Shown here: positions 21,569 to 32,577 of the stretch, one piece after another
Position numbering within the stretch: position 1 is the stretch's first letter
How the letters are laid out: each line of letters opens with the position of its first letter
Assembly (NCBI GenBank): GCA_030374765.1
Contig: JARGXX010000037.1
Span: 372,001-436,000, forward strand
DNA: 64,000 nt
Direction: 5' to 3'
Origin: Agarophyton chilense
Taxonomy: Eukaryota > Rhodophyta > Florideophyceae > Gracilariales > Gracilariaceae
The notes under the pieces: model-generated
Database searches by the model: none
What the model saw: the letters and a program-made list of their open reading frames with translations, nothing else
Told to the model about the DNA's origin: nothing
Made by a program: the position numbers and the translations under genes

Positions 21569-23555
21569 TTGGACGGTCATGAGCCAAAAAGCTCCTCACC
21601 TCCCAATACAAACCACGAAAAATGGACCACTAAGAATGAACCACAATTGGAACACAGTAACGACCCCGTCTGTATCCTCAGGAAAGAGAACCATAAAGTT
21701 CAAGTCACCTTAGGACTCCGTTCGAGCCACTCTCGAGTGACCACAGCTGTATTGGACACAGGCACTGGTCCCAAATTGGTCCATCCTAAGCTGCTCCCAC
21801 TGAGCTTGCAAGATTTCGTTCAGACAAGAAAGACCCCAAGGATTACCGATGCGTCTCGTACACCAATGGACAATAAAGGGATAGCACCACTTTACCTCCA
21901 GGCAAGAGAACTCAAACTCCGCACGTGGTTTCTTGTATGTCCTAACTGGGGCGCCGAGGCAATCCTAGGGAACTCCTTTATCGATCGATACAGTAAGACC
22001 ATTTATCCAGGCCTTAGAAAAGTCGCATTTTACCGCGCACCTTCCATCTCCATAACTGGTTCAAACCCAGAGCCAAAAGCTAACCGCAAACGGGCGGTTG
22101 TCTCCGAAAACACGAAGTCCAATAAGATTCGCCTGTCAAAGACCATAACGATACCGCCGATGACCCAAATCGCTGTATCGGTCCATTCTCAGTCCTCAAA
22201 TCTCGTAACGATTCATAATCACCGCAAAACGGTTCCAAAGCACCTTACCTTGATGGCCAATGGAGTAATGGACATCCACCCCAACAGGTCCTTCTTGGTC
22301 ACAATCAGCAGCTTCCGACATAAACCCGTGTGGTTACCTAAAGGTACAGTGATTGGTATCACTGTACCCGCGCCCGTGGCCATTATGGAGGCCCAAATGG
22401 ATAATCTTGCGACGCCAACTCCCGACGAGGACGTCGACTCTTGGGACGGGACGGTCGCCATCGGCGAAGAACTCGAATCCAATAGGCCCCAGGTACTTGA
22501 TCTCCTCAGAGAATACCAGGCCATGTGGTCAGGTAGATTGGGCACAATCAGAGCCACTACACACCGCATTGACCTTCAGGATGACGCTAGACCGAAGTTC
22601 CAGCCCCCATATCGTACCGGCCTTAAAGTTAGGGAAATTGTCGCCGACAAGATGGAAAAGATGCGCAAAGCACAAGTCATAGAGCCGGCGCTTTCAAACC
22701 AATCCGAATGGGCAAGTCCCCTTGTCCTTGTGGCGAAGAAAGATGGCTCTGTCAGGTTTTGCGTCGACTACAGGAAGCTGAACGCAGTAACCAAGAGGGA
22801 CTCATACCTGATACCCCGCATGGACGACTGTCTGGAGTCCTTAGGCGAAGCTGTCGTATTTACCACACTGGTCGCTAACTCGGGATATTGGCAAATCCCT
22901 TTGGCCAAAGACGCGAGAGCGCTGACAACCATTACCACCAATGAAGGTCTGTTCAGATTTACCCGCATACACTTTGGTTTGAAGAATGCGCCAGCCACGT
23001 TCCAACGGGTAATGGACATTATACTGTCGAGTCAAATGGAAGTTCGCTCTGGTCTATTTGGATGACGTTATAATCTTCTCACGGACCGTAAAGGAACAAT
23101 TTCGCAACGTGACGAAGGTGCTTACAATCCTACAGGAAGCTGGAGTAGCGCTGAAACTCCGCAAATCCGCTTTCTTCCAGGCCTCAGTGAACTATCTCGG
23201 TCACGTCGTCCTCCCAGGAAATCTAAAGGTGGGCACACGGACAACGAATGCAACTCGCCAGTCTAAGCATCATAAGACCCACATGGAACTACGATCCTTC
23301 GTGGGCCTGTGCAACGTTTACCGACGGTTCGTCCAAGGGTTTACCGAGATCTCGGCCCCTGTCAACGCGATGCTGAAGAAGGGAACACCTTCGGAGTTCG
23401 AAGCCCTTACGGACGACCAGTTCAAAGCATTTCAGACCCTAAAGGACAAATTGCTGAACCCACCCATATTGGCCTTATTAAAGCCCAATTGGCCTTTCGT
23501 CCTGGACACAGATGCCTCTGATGTCCAAGTGGGTTGTGCACTGCTACAGGAATAG
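21569..23555 (+). pseudogene. protease and reverse transcriptase, Gypsy-A copy 2
   Basis: ORF 21569-23065 has the protease motif VLDTGTGPKLV and reverse transcriptase blocks up to FGLKNAPATFQRVMD. ORF 23058-23555 starts at the LDD of the YLDD catalytic box and continues into RNase H (VLDTDASDVQVGCALLQE). The frameshift immediately before YLDD is shared with copy 1. In the preceding frame 21566-21568 is TAA, so pol opens right after a stop and about 50 bases after the end of gag. Confidence 0.92.
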
Positions 23556-25256
23556 GAGTAACCGAAGAACTATCGACCTATTGGCTACTGGAGCAGAACG
23601 CTGACCAGCACGGAGCGAAACTACAGTACGACCGAAAAGGAATGTCTAGCCATCGTATGATCCGTATTGATACTCCTTCCGTATCTCAAGGGAACCGGGT
23701 TTACCATTAGAACAGACCGTGACTCACTCCGCTGGCTACTGAATATGACCGATGCATCGAGTTGCCTTGCTAGGTGGCGCCTCAGGCTGTCAGAATATGA
23801 CTACGAGATAATCTATAGGCCAGGAATCAAGCCCCAGGCAGCAGAAGCCCTGTTGCGAATCATTACCGACGGAACTGATGACACCCCATTGGACGACCTA
23901 ATTCCCACCCCCATTACAGATGATGGACCTCAGGACTACACGGAAACAGATGACCTTATGGGTAAGGTGCAATCGGAGGATCCTGGGGTAGAGAAGACCG
24001 AAGTATACCTATTGGACTGGAAGACAGTACCGCCCAACTTGGCACGCCCTCAGGTTAATGGGATAACCCTGGAGGAAAAAGAGCTCCTCCCTGTAACTAT
24101 TGAGGAACTCCTACAGGCGCGGGTCGAAGACGAATACTGCAAGGAAACAGCCAAATCGGTAGGAAACCCAAGATACCTGTTCGACTATGACCGATTTGGA
24201 CTGCCATGTCGCCGCTCACCGCCGGATGCAGCACACCAACGGTTAATAACAACTTAGCTAAGGGCGCGATTCCTATACCTCGCCCATTTTTCCCGCTTGG
24301 CTGGTCATCCTGGAGGCAGACGAATGTACCAGACCCTAAGGAAGTTCTTCTACTGGCCACTAATGGCGCAGGACCTATGGAAAACCGCACGAAACTGTGC
24401 ATCGTGCACACAGATCAGGGGGTCTCGCGCCAACAGTCAGGCCAAACTGAAGCTTTTCCTCGCCGCAAGCCCGATGGAATTTGTCGTGATGGATATACTT
24501 GGGCCTTTGCCTAAGTCGTCCTATGGGAAACAGTTTGTCTTGGTAATAACCGATAGGTTTATTAAACTTACTCGAGCCCTACCCCTAGGAAAAGCAACGG
24601 CCACGGATGTCGCGACGGCCTTCTTGTCCCACTTGGTATATCCATATAACATGCCACTCTACCTCCTTACGGATAACGGCAGCCAGTTCGTATACAAATT
24701 CTTCTCGCATGTCTGTGCTACCTTAGGTATCAAACATGTGACCCCCACGGCGTACCACCCGCAAACCAATGGATAAGCCGAACGATTCAACCGCACCCTT
24801 CTGGACCGATTGGCGCACTACGTTTCGGAGCACCAATTGGACTGGGACGAATACGTTGAGCCACTGGTTTATGCCTATAACACGCAGGTGCACGCTTCCA
24901 CAGGGACAACGCCTTTCGACTTAACGCTAACGAAAGCGCCGCCGCCGATAGCTGTTGACCTTCACGAGTCTATCATACCCCAGGACATAACCGAAGGGAA
25001 GACTGCTACACAGGCGAAGCGCTACTCGCGCCGACGCATTGACCGTATTCTCCAATCGGCCAGAACTCTACTAACCAAAGCCCAACGGCGCTACCAGTCC
25101 ATCTTCGACAAAGCCGTTTGGAACAAATCGACCTTTGAGAAAAAAGATCTGGTTTACCTGGACCGGCCACCGAAGGACAGTGAGGAACTCGAGGACACTA
25201 CGCGGAAGCTCTTACCCAGCTCTACGGGACCATACAAAGTCCTCAAGGCCAATTAA
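23556..25256 (+). pseudogene. RNase H tail and integrase, Gypsy-A copy 2
   Basis: TAG and TAA at about 23553-23561 separate this part from reverse transcriptase. A TGA at about 23658 replaces a Trp that copy 1 keeps as TGG. The zinc-binding segment (HFSRLAGHPGG, then NCASC) and integrase core residues D (VMDILGPL), D (LLTDNGSQF) and E (AERFNRTL) are present. TAA at about 24774 replaces the Gln before AERF. ORFs are 23667-24257, 24297-24776 and 24810-25256. Confidence 0.88.
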
Positions 25257-25556
25257 CACACCATCACTTTACTCATTGACGGCCAACAGAACACCGTTTC
25301 TATTGATCGCGTGACACGAACTCCCAGTTCCTCCGGACCACGAACGTCCCAGCCCCCCAGGCCCAACGGAAGCACCACGACCTCAGGTCGACACTCAAGT
25401 CTCCACACCCCTTCACACAGTTCCCGAGGACTCGACTAGCCCTACGGACACGATGGTCAATGCCAACTACTATGACCCATCGCTCCCAACCGACTCCGAT
25501 GGATTCGCCCCTCTGGACCACACTCTTCTTCCGTAGGATGAACACCACCGGAATAT

Positions 25557-25877
25557 GTGATTGAGCGCATCATCTCCGCCGGTATGGGAGAAGATGGAAC
25601 TATGCGCTATCGCTTCCGTTGGTTCGGCTACACACCTGAGGAAGATACTTGGAAAGAGCCTCAAACCATTCCGGCTAATTATATGGCTCGATATTGGCGC
25701 AGAATCAGCCACTCGGGGCGCGACCTTCAGGAGGGGGCAACCATTGGTCCGAATAATCCAACCATTGGCCCGAATAATCCCAAAACGTCTCCCAAACCGC
25801 CTCCCGACACGACGGTTCGCCGGAGCACGACGGTTCGTCGTGGCTCTCGCATCAGGGAACAAATTCAGTCCTTCTGA
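25557..25877 (+). pseudogene. chromodomain end of pol, Gypsy-A copy 2
   Basis: The translation (YVIERIISAGM, then YRFRWFGYTPEEDTWKEP) is a chromodomain. It is followed by the same repeated Pro/Thr/Asn tail as copy 1 (two IGPNNPT-type units encoded by tandem repeats near 25740-25790). The pol gene ends about 190 bases before the end of the oppositely oriented antisense gene. Confidence 0.82.
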
Positions 25878-26068
25878 GACACCTGAGGAAGACCCGGGAC
25901 GCTCTCAAGATGGGACGCCGTCCCGGGGCACGCACATTTGAGATAAAAGAAAGACCTTGGGAAAGCACAAGCACTACTTTATTTAACTTACTCGAGTAAC
26001 TAACAGAAGCCTAACAGCTCTCGGTATGGCCTCAAGGTTCGCGGAAGCGCTTCGATCACCAACAGGAC

Positions 26069-28108
26069 TCACTGGGGCGGCGCAGGAGTAATTCCGTCGT
26101 CCTCATTGGCACCTGCAGGAGCGAAACCGGGATTAGGGTCACCCAAGGAGTCAACTGAAACACCTGAACCGGCCCCAGCGAGCCGAGAACGCTTCTTCGC
26201 CGGGGATTATCCTGAGGAACTATTGTCACCATCGAAAACCTCCCGGTCACTCAAATTGAGACCATATCGGGCATCCAAGTCGGCAGTAACCCTCTGGGAC
26301 ATCGCCTGCGCATTTGGCTGCAGTATATTGACCATGGCGGTCTTCAGGTCCTGACCCTGTTGGACAACCGCGGCATAGCGAGCCGAGCGACGCGCCCAGG
26401 AGCATGCTTCCCTCAGGACTATCGCAATGTCCATCGAGGCCGTGATACCAACGGTACGGCAGACATGACGGAGATCCGCGGCGGCAGCCGTGACGGAAGC
26501 AGGAAAGTGGACCAACGGAGAAGATGGAGCGATGTCCACGCCCCCAGTGGACATCTGAGAAAGTACCTCGCCTATAGAACTTTTGGTTTCGACAGTAACC
26601 TCGTCAGGAGAATTAGTCACTTGGGCGACGGGCAGTTCATACGAGAGCTCATCCTGAGGAGCAGCGCCCGGAGGAGCTGAAGGAGGAGAACCGGTCAGCA
26701 ATACAACGGCGGACTCAACCGGAGGTCGAACGCCCTCCAAGGGTAAGACGAAGTGATCTTCACCAAAGGATTCTCCGTCGGACATACCAGCAGGAACTAA
26801 CGGCGCAGCTTCCACATCAGGCTCGAAGCAAAGAGGATCGAAACCAATGGCCTTCTGATAATAGTCGAGCACATGACGCCTCGGAATGTCCGATAGTTGA
26901 TTACTAAAGGGCTTGGCGGGATAGGCACGGGCGTCTTCTCGACCCTGCGGATGCAGTGGAATCGGCGTGAATGAATCGGTTTCCCAGTCATACCAAAGGA
27001 ACCCGGGAGTCTTGCACCACTCCACCTGCAGGACATGATCCAAAAGGGCCTCGGTCTCCTCGACGTCGAACTGACTTCCACGGACGATGTTTTTTATGCC
27101 CAGGTTCCCTGGGAAACTGATCATGATGTCCGGGAGCGGGATGAGGCGACCTCGAGGACCGGGTATGTTCTCATCGCACCACACTCTCCAATCCTCCGAA
27201 CGGACATTACGACATCACGCCGAACTCGACGAAGAGCACTTTCCAGGACAGCCAGGACCTTCGGTCATGGTCAACGCCCATGAGTTGGGACGAGTGGTAC
27301 GCCACCAAGAACGGCGTGGGAACTAGAAGGAGCGGCGAAACAAGCCAATACATGGCCAATTGGTTCTCATCCTCGTAGGGAAGAGAGAGGTAATGCGGAA
27401 GGCGTTTGTCGGCGCTCATGTCGTGGAATTCCACTTGGTGCCAACAAAAGAAGAATCCCAGAGAATGACGCAGACGACAATCGAGCTCATGCATCTCGTT
27501 CCAATAGACCCGGTTGGACATCCATAATAAGTGGTCGTACGGTGGCCGGAAGCACATAAACGCCAAGAGGTTGTGACCAGTCGGAGGAAAGCGCACATGA
27601 GGTGAGATGAAGTCCGTGTATATGTCTGGAAAGAGTTTTTTCACCCTGAACTGGTAGTCGGCTTCTTCCTCGCAGCGGATGTACGGCATGTCCGCTTGGA
27701 CGAGTGTGCGACATCGCGTCGCCGAACGCGGATCCACAGGACAATGCAACCATCGGTTATACCACGAGACGCTGCGCGCGTTCTTGCTGCCTCTCCATAA
27801 GTCGGGTATCATGGAAAACCTTCGAGCGTCGAGATACATGTGGCAAAACCTTTGGTATTCTTCCATTGAGGACGGAAGAACGGCATGACGCACTGCCCGC
27901 GGGTTTCTTCCGATGGTTTGGTCATAGCAATCCCCCGGACGCTCATAGGCCACCTGGTATCTCGAAAAGCTCCCGCTGGTTTGTTCGAGGTCATAGTACC
28001 GCTGGTCTCAGGGTGGTCCGCCGGGAAATAGATGACAGAGCCGGTGGAGGAAACATAGTCCGAAACAAGTATTGCGTATCCGGCGGGCTTATAAGGTGAT
28101 TTTGGCAT
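26069..28108 (-). pseudogene. antisense third gene of Gypsy-A copy 2 (about 680 codons)
   Basis: It is read opposite to gag-pol from ATG 28108 to a stop at 26069-26071. Three frames join it: 28108 to about 27970, 27953-27207, and 27184-26207. A TAA near 26207 then precedes a short C-terminal tail. It carries DCYDQTIGRNPRAVRHAVL near its start, matched by PTYDELVGLNPRQHAAIL in the Gypsy-B antisense gene. A central region is rich in Trp, Tyr and Phe (LSWKVLFVEF), followed by a Pro-rich acidic part, a possible helical region (ARRSARYAAVVQQGQDLKTA) and a basic KKRSRL cluster beyond the TAA. No known family is recognised; candidates are an envelope-like, silencing-suppressor or nuclear accessory protein. 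Its promoter would lie near or in the 3' LTR. Confidence 0.75.
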
Positions 28109-28523
28109 CGCGCGCAACCAAAGGAAAGGTACTACGAGGAAAAGGCGACGTATCGGAGTTGACCCGAACGGACTGACAGGCGTGAACCATGGTGGACGAA
28201 GCGCGGAGGGTCGCCAAGGGAAGAACGGAGACGAAGGAAGAACGGAGACGAAGGAAGAACCCAATAGACCGTCTCGGCAACGCGACGCGAGGAATACGCC
28301 GGCGATGAACCTATGGCCAGCGCTCACGGCGCGTGACAGTTTCAATCCTTAGGCAAGTTAATTGCCCTTCGGCGCCAATGGTCAGCTCACGCATCCCTGC
28401 ATCCCCGCAGGCGATGACGACGCGACGTACAGTCGCACCCAATTGTACCACGAGCAATGAAGTGCACGCGTTCCCTGGAGCAGTTATGAAACCATCTGGA
28501 CTTCGCCGAGACCGTTGAATCCT

Positions 28524-28536
28524 ATGGAGGAAGATA
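28524..28536 (+). promoter_or_regulatory. polypurine tract of Gypsy-A copy 2
   Basis: ATGGAGGAAGATA lies directly before the 3' LTR and matches the purine tract of copy 1 in position and composition. Confidence 0.75.
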
Positions 28537-28983
28537 TGTGAAGGAGCGATGATAACGGTTGAGCCCTGTAAGCCGCCGGGCCCTGAAGGACCTTGCAGGT
28601 CACACGTGTACGGGTCGACCTCAAGTGGACTCATGTAGATTATTATTTTAATTTAATTAGTGTAATAGATTAACACTACAGTGCCAGGGAGATCTCACCG
28701 CCTCGCCAGTACTATTTACTTGGCTAGAGTGACGCTTCTCCTTTAGAGTACGGTAGGCACCGTTAGGATACTAAAAAAACCCCTTTGGTATATTAGTGCC
28801 ACCCTTTGGTCTTCAAGCCATCGTTTCCGTAGCTCCAACCTGTAGGACTACGCAGTAAACGCCAGCCCATTGCACCAAGTACTCTGGGAGTGCCGCCGTC
28901 AAGGATTCGAACCTTCGGACCCGTTCTACCACGCTACCACCGGTCGAGACCCGTAAGCTGACTGAAACCGTCATTACGTTACA
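28537..28983 (+). repeat. 3' LTR of Gypsy-A copy 2
   Basis: 447 bases, TGTGAAG...GTTACA, followed by the target duplication GAATT. The antisense module has an A-box-like TGGTAGAACGG and an intact B-box GGTTCGAATCC. Confidence 0.95.
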
Positions 28984-28988
28984 GAATT

Positions 28989-29421
28989 TTGTACACCGTC
29001 ATGATAACTTGCCGGGAAACTGTTTTAGATGTATGCTAGGCAGCGCTTTCGTCGACAGTTGGGCCTATCGAGCAGTGGGCGCATCAAGACGTGTTTTCTT
29101 TCCTAGCTTCCTTGTAGCAGTGCAATAAAGTGCTGTTAAATCCCGATTTAAATTATGAAAGATGGTCAACGAACATGTCGCTGAAAACGGCCCCTTAACC
29201 CCCCTTAAGCTCTTCAAGCACGCTACGCAGAGATTCTACTCCAAAATGAAAACTGTTGTATATGGTGCAATATAACAACGTGCTGTTCTGCGGAGCTCCA
29301 CATCACACTTTAAGTGGAATCAAAAGATTGTTTCTCAAACTCTGAAAACTGTTGCTATCAATGCGTTTTTCGCCTGGCGGATGTTCGAAAGGCAAGGCCT
29401 GCTCGAAACGGCAGAAAGATT
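28989..29421 (+). pseudogene. piggyBac-like transposase, continuation after Gypsy-A copy 2
   Basis: The frame interrupted at 18735 resumes exactly at 28989 (LYTVMITCRE), confirming that one ORF was split by the retrotransposon. It reaches stops at about 29037 and beyond. After a shift in the C-run near 29208, another frame continues (KLFKHATQRFYSKMK, a TAA, then WNQKIVSQTLKTVAINAFFAWRM) up to the solo Gypsy-B LTR. The conserved look of this segment suggests a C-terminal helical domain of the same protein. Confidence 0.55.
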
Positions 29422-30297
29422 TGAAGTGCAATGCCCTTCAAGGGGGTTTCTTCCCAGGACTTGAGATTTCGCTCGCTTGAGGACTAGCTTGGTCTATGAC
29501 AAGCTATACCGCTATTGCGTGCCGACGGCCGGTTAGGACCGGAGGTGCACACTGGTGGAACACGTGGACTGCACGGATGCCGACGCTCGAGTGCGAGGCG
29601 TGTCACACGTGGCCCGGATTCTACCTAATGGTTAGTATTATTTAGTAATTATTTGGCCATGCACTAGATATTTAGTATTTATTTTTCGGGCGCGCGCCCA
29701 CTGTCAGGGCCGCGCCCCATACTACTTAGGAGGTTGAGCACTGCTCCCCAGTAAACACCCTCTGGGGAGATCCCAAGGAGGGAGTCTTGGCTCTGAATTT
29801 TCCGCCTTCGGCGCGTCTTCCCCGCATACTGCGTGAGCGCCCGTTGCACGTTAGTTCATCCACCCCTCTGTCAACCAGAGTGCAACCACCACCGTGGGTT
29901 CATATTTAATCGCCGACACTTGTCGTGGTCTCGCCCCTGTATAGGGTTTCGCCCCCGTTTTCCTCTTGTTCTCCGTTTTGGCTCTCGTGAGTGGCCGCCT
30001 CACCCACCTCGCTCTTCCGCCTCATACGAGTGTTTCCTCGCTTTTTTTCCGACAATCGCTGTGGTACCACTTCGCGTAGGATTGGTCACGCCCCGGACTG
30101 TGCCGTGCTCACCTAAACACTCTAGATATATCCCACCGGATTGGCCTCGGTATTACACCCGACTCCGTCGTGCCTTTCCAGAGTGGCTTTGTTGCTGTGC
30201 TCCGCTGGGACGCGTCTCCTCCACCTGAGGCGTGTCTCTCAAGAGAGGAAGATCCCGAACATCTTCGTGGGGTCTCCGCTCTAAGCGTTGTCCTACA
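29422..30297 (+). repeat. solo LTR of Gypsy-B
   Basis: This 876-base LTR starts TGAAG and ends CCTACA, flanked by a perfect five-base duplication AGATT (29417-29421 and 30298-30302). It matches the 3' LTR of the Gypsy-B element at 53765-54662 in inverse orientation. With no internal sequence left, it is the product of LTR-LTR recombination after insertion into the piggyBac-like transposase frame. Confidence 0.94.
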
Positions 30298-30950
30298 AGA
30301 TTCAAGTTTTTAGAACACTACAGAAGCTCCATGAACAAAGTCCAAGCAACGGCTGAATTTATGCGCGATGTATCCCAAGAGCTTTTATCTTATGCGTAAA
30401 CGCTGTGCATTGCGACGGAAGAAGTCGTAGAGAATGAAAGAGTTCTATTAGATAAGCAAGAGAAAATTCGATTGAAAGGGATGGAGAGGGCCAGGAAGCG
30501 GAAATGATTGGCCATTTTTAATAGTACTGATGGACGCACCGTGCGTTTGTCTATTATCGGGCACACAACCAAGCAAGGGCAGGTTCTTTATTTTTTCCTT
30601 TGCTTTCAACACAAAAAACCCTGAAGGTGCCATCTCTCCCCTTTTTCTTGCCCTGTTTGAAGCTTCCAACACTGTATCCGTACCAACAAAGGTCTGCGAA
30701 AGAGCTGTTAAAATGTTTGGCACACCTCAGTGTCCGTGAAAGTGCGCAATACACCCCGCACTGGTTCGAGCGCGATAAAAGATGTTCTACCGGTTGGAGA
30801 GCAGCAACCAGCTGAAAATTTTGTGGAGATGAATTCGGAAGACGCGAAGCTGGACGTGATTACACCTCCCTCAGATACAATTCTCCGGCTGGAATCCTTG
30901 CATGTGGCGGAACTAATCATAACAGAAACATCTTCAGAAGTAGAGTAGTG
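30298..30950 (+). pseudogene. piggyBac-like transposase, C-terminal remnant
   Basis: Joining across the solo LTR keeps the frame: WRMFERQGLLETAERF before it and KFLEHYRSSMNKVQATAEFM after it. A TAA interrupts near 30397. The frame continues with VVENERVLLDKQEKIRLKGMERARKRK to a TGA at 30505-30507. Further fragments in other frames (for example GAISPLFLALFEASNTVSVP) extend the similarity towards 30740. The C-terminal end cannot be fixed. Confidence 0.5.
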
Positions 30951-31258
30951 GCCGCTTGCAACGTTTATCGGAAACCTAAGCAGGAAATGTTGATGCACTG
31001 GAGCCGTTCTTGTTCCACTGTGCCTCTTTTCCGGCAGGAATGTTTGGGTTTTTTACCACTATACGGATCAAAAGCCTATTCCTGACCGCCTAGGAACACC
31101 CCTAGTAAGTTGGCTTTACGGAGTTGTCTTGCTGCAATTTGTCGTCCAGATGTGGTGAAACTTGGTTGGATGGTTTAAACACTCATGATTATTAGCTCTG
31201 TGCCCTTAAAACCTAGCCTATGTTTAAAAAGGCAAACTATGAACCTGTTTTCTACTCT
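30951..31258. other. piggyBac-like element 3' region
   Basis: No coding frame is convincing here. It is the stretch between the transposase remnant and the right inverted repeat. Confidence 0.4.
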
Positions 31259-31294
31259 GATCACTATAGCGATCAAGAAATCATGGCATTAGGG
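31259..31294 (-). repeat. right terminal inverted repeat of the piggyBac-like element
   Basis: GATCACTATAGCGATC at 31259-31274 and the terminal GCATTAGGG ending at 31294 mirror the left end. ATAT follows at 31295-31298. Confidence 0.75.
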
Positions 31295-31417
31295 ATATTG
31301 ATCACTTCATCGTTCGCACTCTCTACTTACTACACTGTTTGTTTTTGTTGTCTGCGTGTGACTTCTTTTTTTTGCCCTATATTGGGCTGGTACTCTGGAG
31401 AGCATATCTACTATTTG

Positions 31418-31488
31418 TGTCCCCTTGAGTTGTAACCACCCGCGTTGGGTCCCTTTTGGGTTGTAACCACCCTCGTTGTGTCCCCTTC
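31418..31488 (+). repeat. short tandem repeat upstream of the light-harvesting gene
   Basis: A roughly 30-base unit containing TTGTAACCACCC is repeated twice and begins a third time, about 270 bases before the light-harvesting start codon. It is a possible promoter element; no function is shown by the sequence. Confidence 0.6.
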
Positions 31489-31758
31489 TTACTCTTTGGG
31501 ACGTTTACCTGGCAGTTGCAGGCGGCGGTTTGGGCAAAATATCTGCTCGTGGAGCGCGGCTGCACCACCTCGCTGAGGCACGCAGCGCTCTTCATCGCCG
31601 TGAGGCGCAACACCCTCATTCTCAGGCGCTCACTGACTGCCAGCATTTCCCTACCTGCGCCGCTGCGCTCCCACTTCTTAATTCGTCCCTCTCCACCGGC
31701 TTGACAATTTCGACCTGCTTCTCACTTAGTTGCACCCCTACGCTTACTCAGCTGCACC

Positions 31759-32352
31759 ATGATGGCTTTCGTCTCCTCCTTCTCTGCTGTCGCCCGCTCC
31801 GCCTTCGCCGGCGCTGCCCTTGCAGCCCCGTGTGTGCAATCCCGTCCCAACGCCACTATGGTTGCCAGCAAGGCCATCCCTTTTCTAGAGGCACCGCCCA
31901 AGCTTGACGGTTCTCTCGTCGGCGATAGTGGATTTGACCCGCTGTACTTGTCCAACTACATCGACCTCGATTACGCCCGCGCCGGCGAGCTCAAGAACGG
32001 TCGCATCGCTATGTTGGCTACCCTTGGTATCTTGGTTCAGGAGTTCGTTCATCTCCCGGGACCTATGTTCCAGGAGTCTAATCCTATCAAGGCTATCTAT
32101 GCCGTGCCAATCGAGGGCTGGATTCAAATACTCGCCTTCATCAGTATCGTTGAGCTCGTCACTTTCAAGGCCACTTTTGAGTCTGGAGGGAAGCTTGGCT
32201 TCGACCCACTTGGACTCGGTAAGGGTGATACCAAGGAGCTTGAACTAAAGGAACTCAAGAACGCACGCTTGGCAATGATCGCCTTCATTGGCTTCATCAT
32301 GCAGACTATCGTCACAGGCAAGCCCATCATAGCGCAGCTCACTTCATTTTAA
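31759..32352 (+). CDS. red-lineage light-harvesting chlorophyll-binding protein (LhcaR type)
   Basis: A 197-residue protein of the LHC superfamily that binds chlorophyll a and carotenoid and feeds photosystem I in red algal thylakoids. Residues 1-35 are Ala/Ser-rich with basic residues, as in a plastid transit peptide. Helix 1 (about 74-91) has the chlorophyll-binding ELKNGR at 77-82; helix 2 is about 118-137; helix 3 has the paired ELKNAR at 165-170. The segment GDSGFDPL before helix 1 and KLGFDPLGL before helix 3 are the usual LHC repeats. The frame starts with two ATG codons (31759, 31762) and is intronless. It adjoins the right end of the piggyBac-like element, which ends 464 bases upstream. 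Confidence 0.95.
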   Translation: MMAFVSSFSAVARSAFAGAALAAPCVQSRPNATMVASKAIPFLEAPPKLDGSLVGDSGFDPLYLSNYIDLDYARAGELKNGRIAMLATLGILVQEFVHLPGPMFQESNPIKAIYAVPIEGWIQILAFISIVELVTFKATFESGGKLGFDPLGLGKGDTKELELKELKNARLAMIAFIGFIMQTIVTGKPIIAQLTSF

Positions 32353-32577
32353 GCTTGCACATGTAGCGAGAGGTGACTTTCCCTGCACCCACCGTGACAA
32401 GCTCACTTTTTGTGACCTTTTGATATATAGAGAAGGCGTAGAGCTTATTTCTCAATGTAAAAGTCTTTCATACACATCGACACATGTCCTCTACGTTCAA
32501 ACGGGGTTCTATTTCTTTTCTACGTGCCTCTGGCTTACTTTATCCAACGAATTCTTACTCAGAACTGATGCAGGAAA

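Larger units (their letters stand above)
18736..28983 (+). mobile_element. Gypsy-A copy 2, Ty3/Gypsy chromovirus, nested and full length
   Basis: It is bounded by LTRs at 18736-19183 and 28537-28983 and flanked by a perfect five-base duplication GAATT (18731-18735 and 28984-28988), so it is a genuine single insertion. The order is LTR, primer-binding site, gag, protease-reverse transcriptase, RNase H, integrase, chromodomain, antisense third gene, polypurine tract, LTR. It landed in the transposase/nuclease frame of the piggyBac-like element. Its LTRs differ at roughly 6% of sites by my hand comparison, so the insertion is not recent. All coding frames carry stops or shifts. Confidence 0.96.
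16041..31294 (+). mobile_element. piggyBac-like DNA transposon with nested insertions
   Basis: The left end starts CCCTAATGC at 16041, and the right end is its inverse (GCATTAGGG, ending at 31294). The inverted similarity continues inwards to a palindrome GATCACTATAGTGATC at 16057-16072, matched by GATCACTATAGCGATC at 31259-31274. Both ends are flanked by ATAT (16037-16040 and 31295-31298), a candidate four-base target duplication. CCC-starting ends and a four-base AT-only duplication fit piggyBac, whose classical duplication is TTAA. Removing Gypsy-A copy 2, the solo Gypsy-B LTR and one duplication of each leaves about 4.1 kb. Confidence 0.72.

Noticed and set aside
19448-24776. Shared stops in the two Gypsy-A copies as independent evidence for readthrough
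   Set aside because: The copies look gene-converted over this whole stretch, so the shared stops are not independent.
31476-31907. 143-codon frame overlapping the light-harvesting start
   Set aside because: It is a shadow of the light-harvesting gene in another frame.
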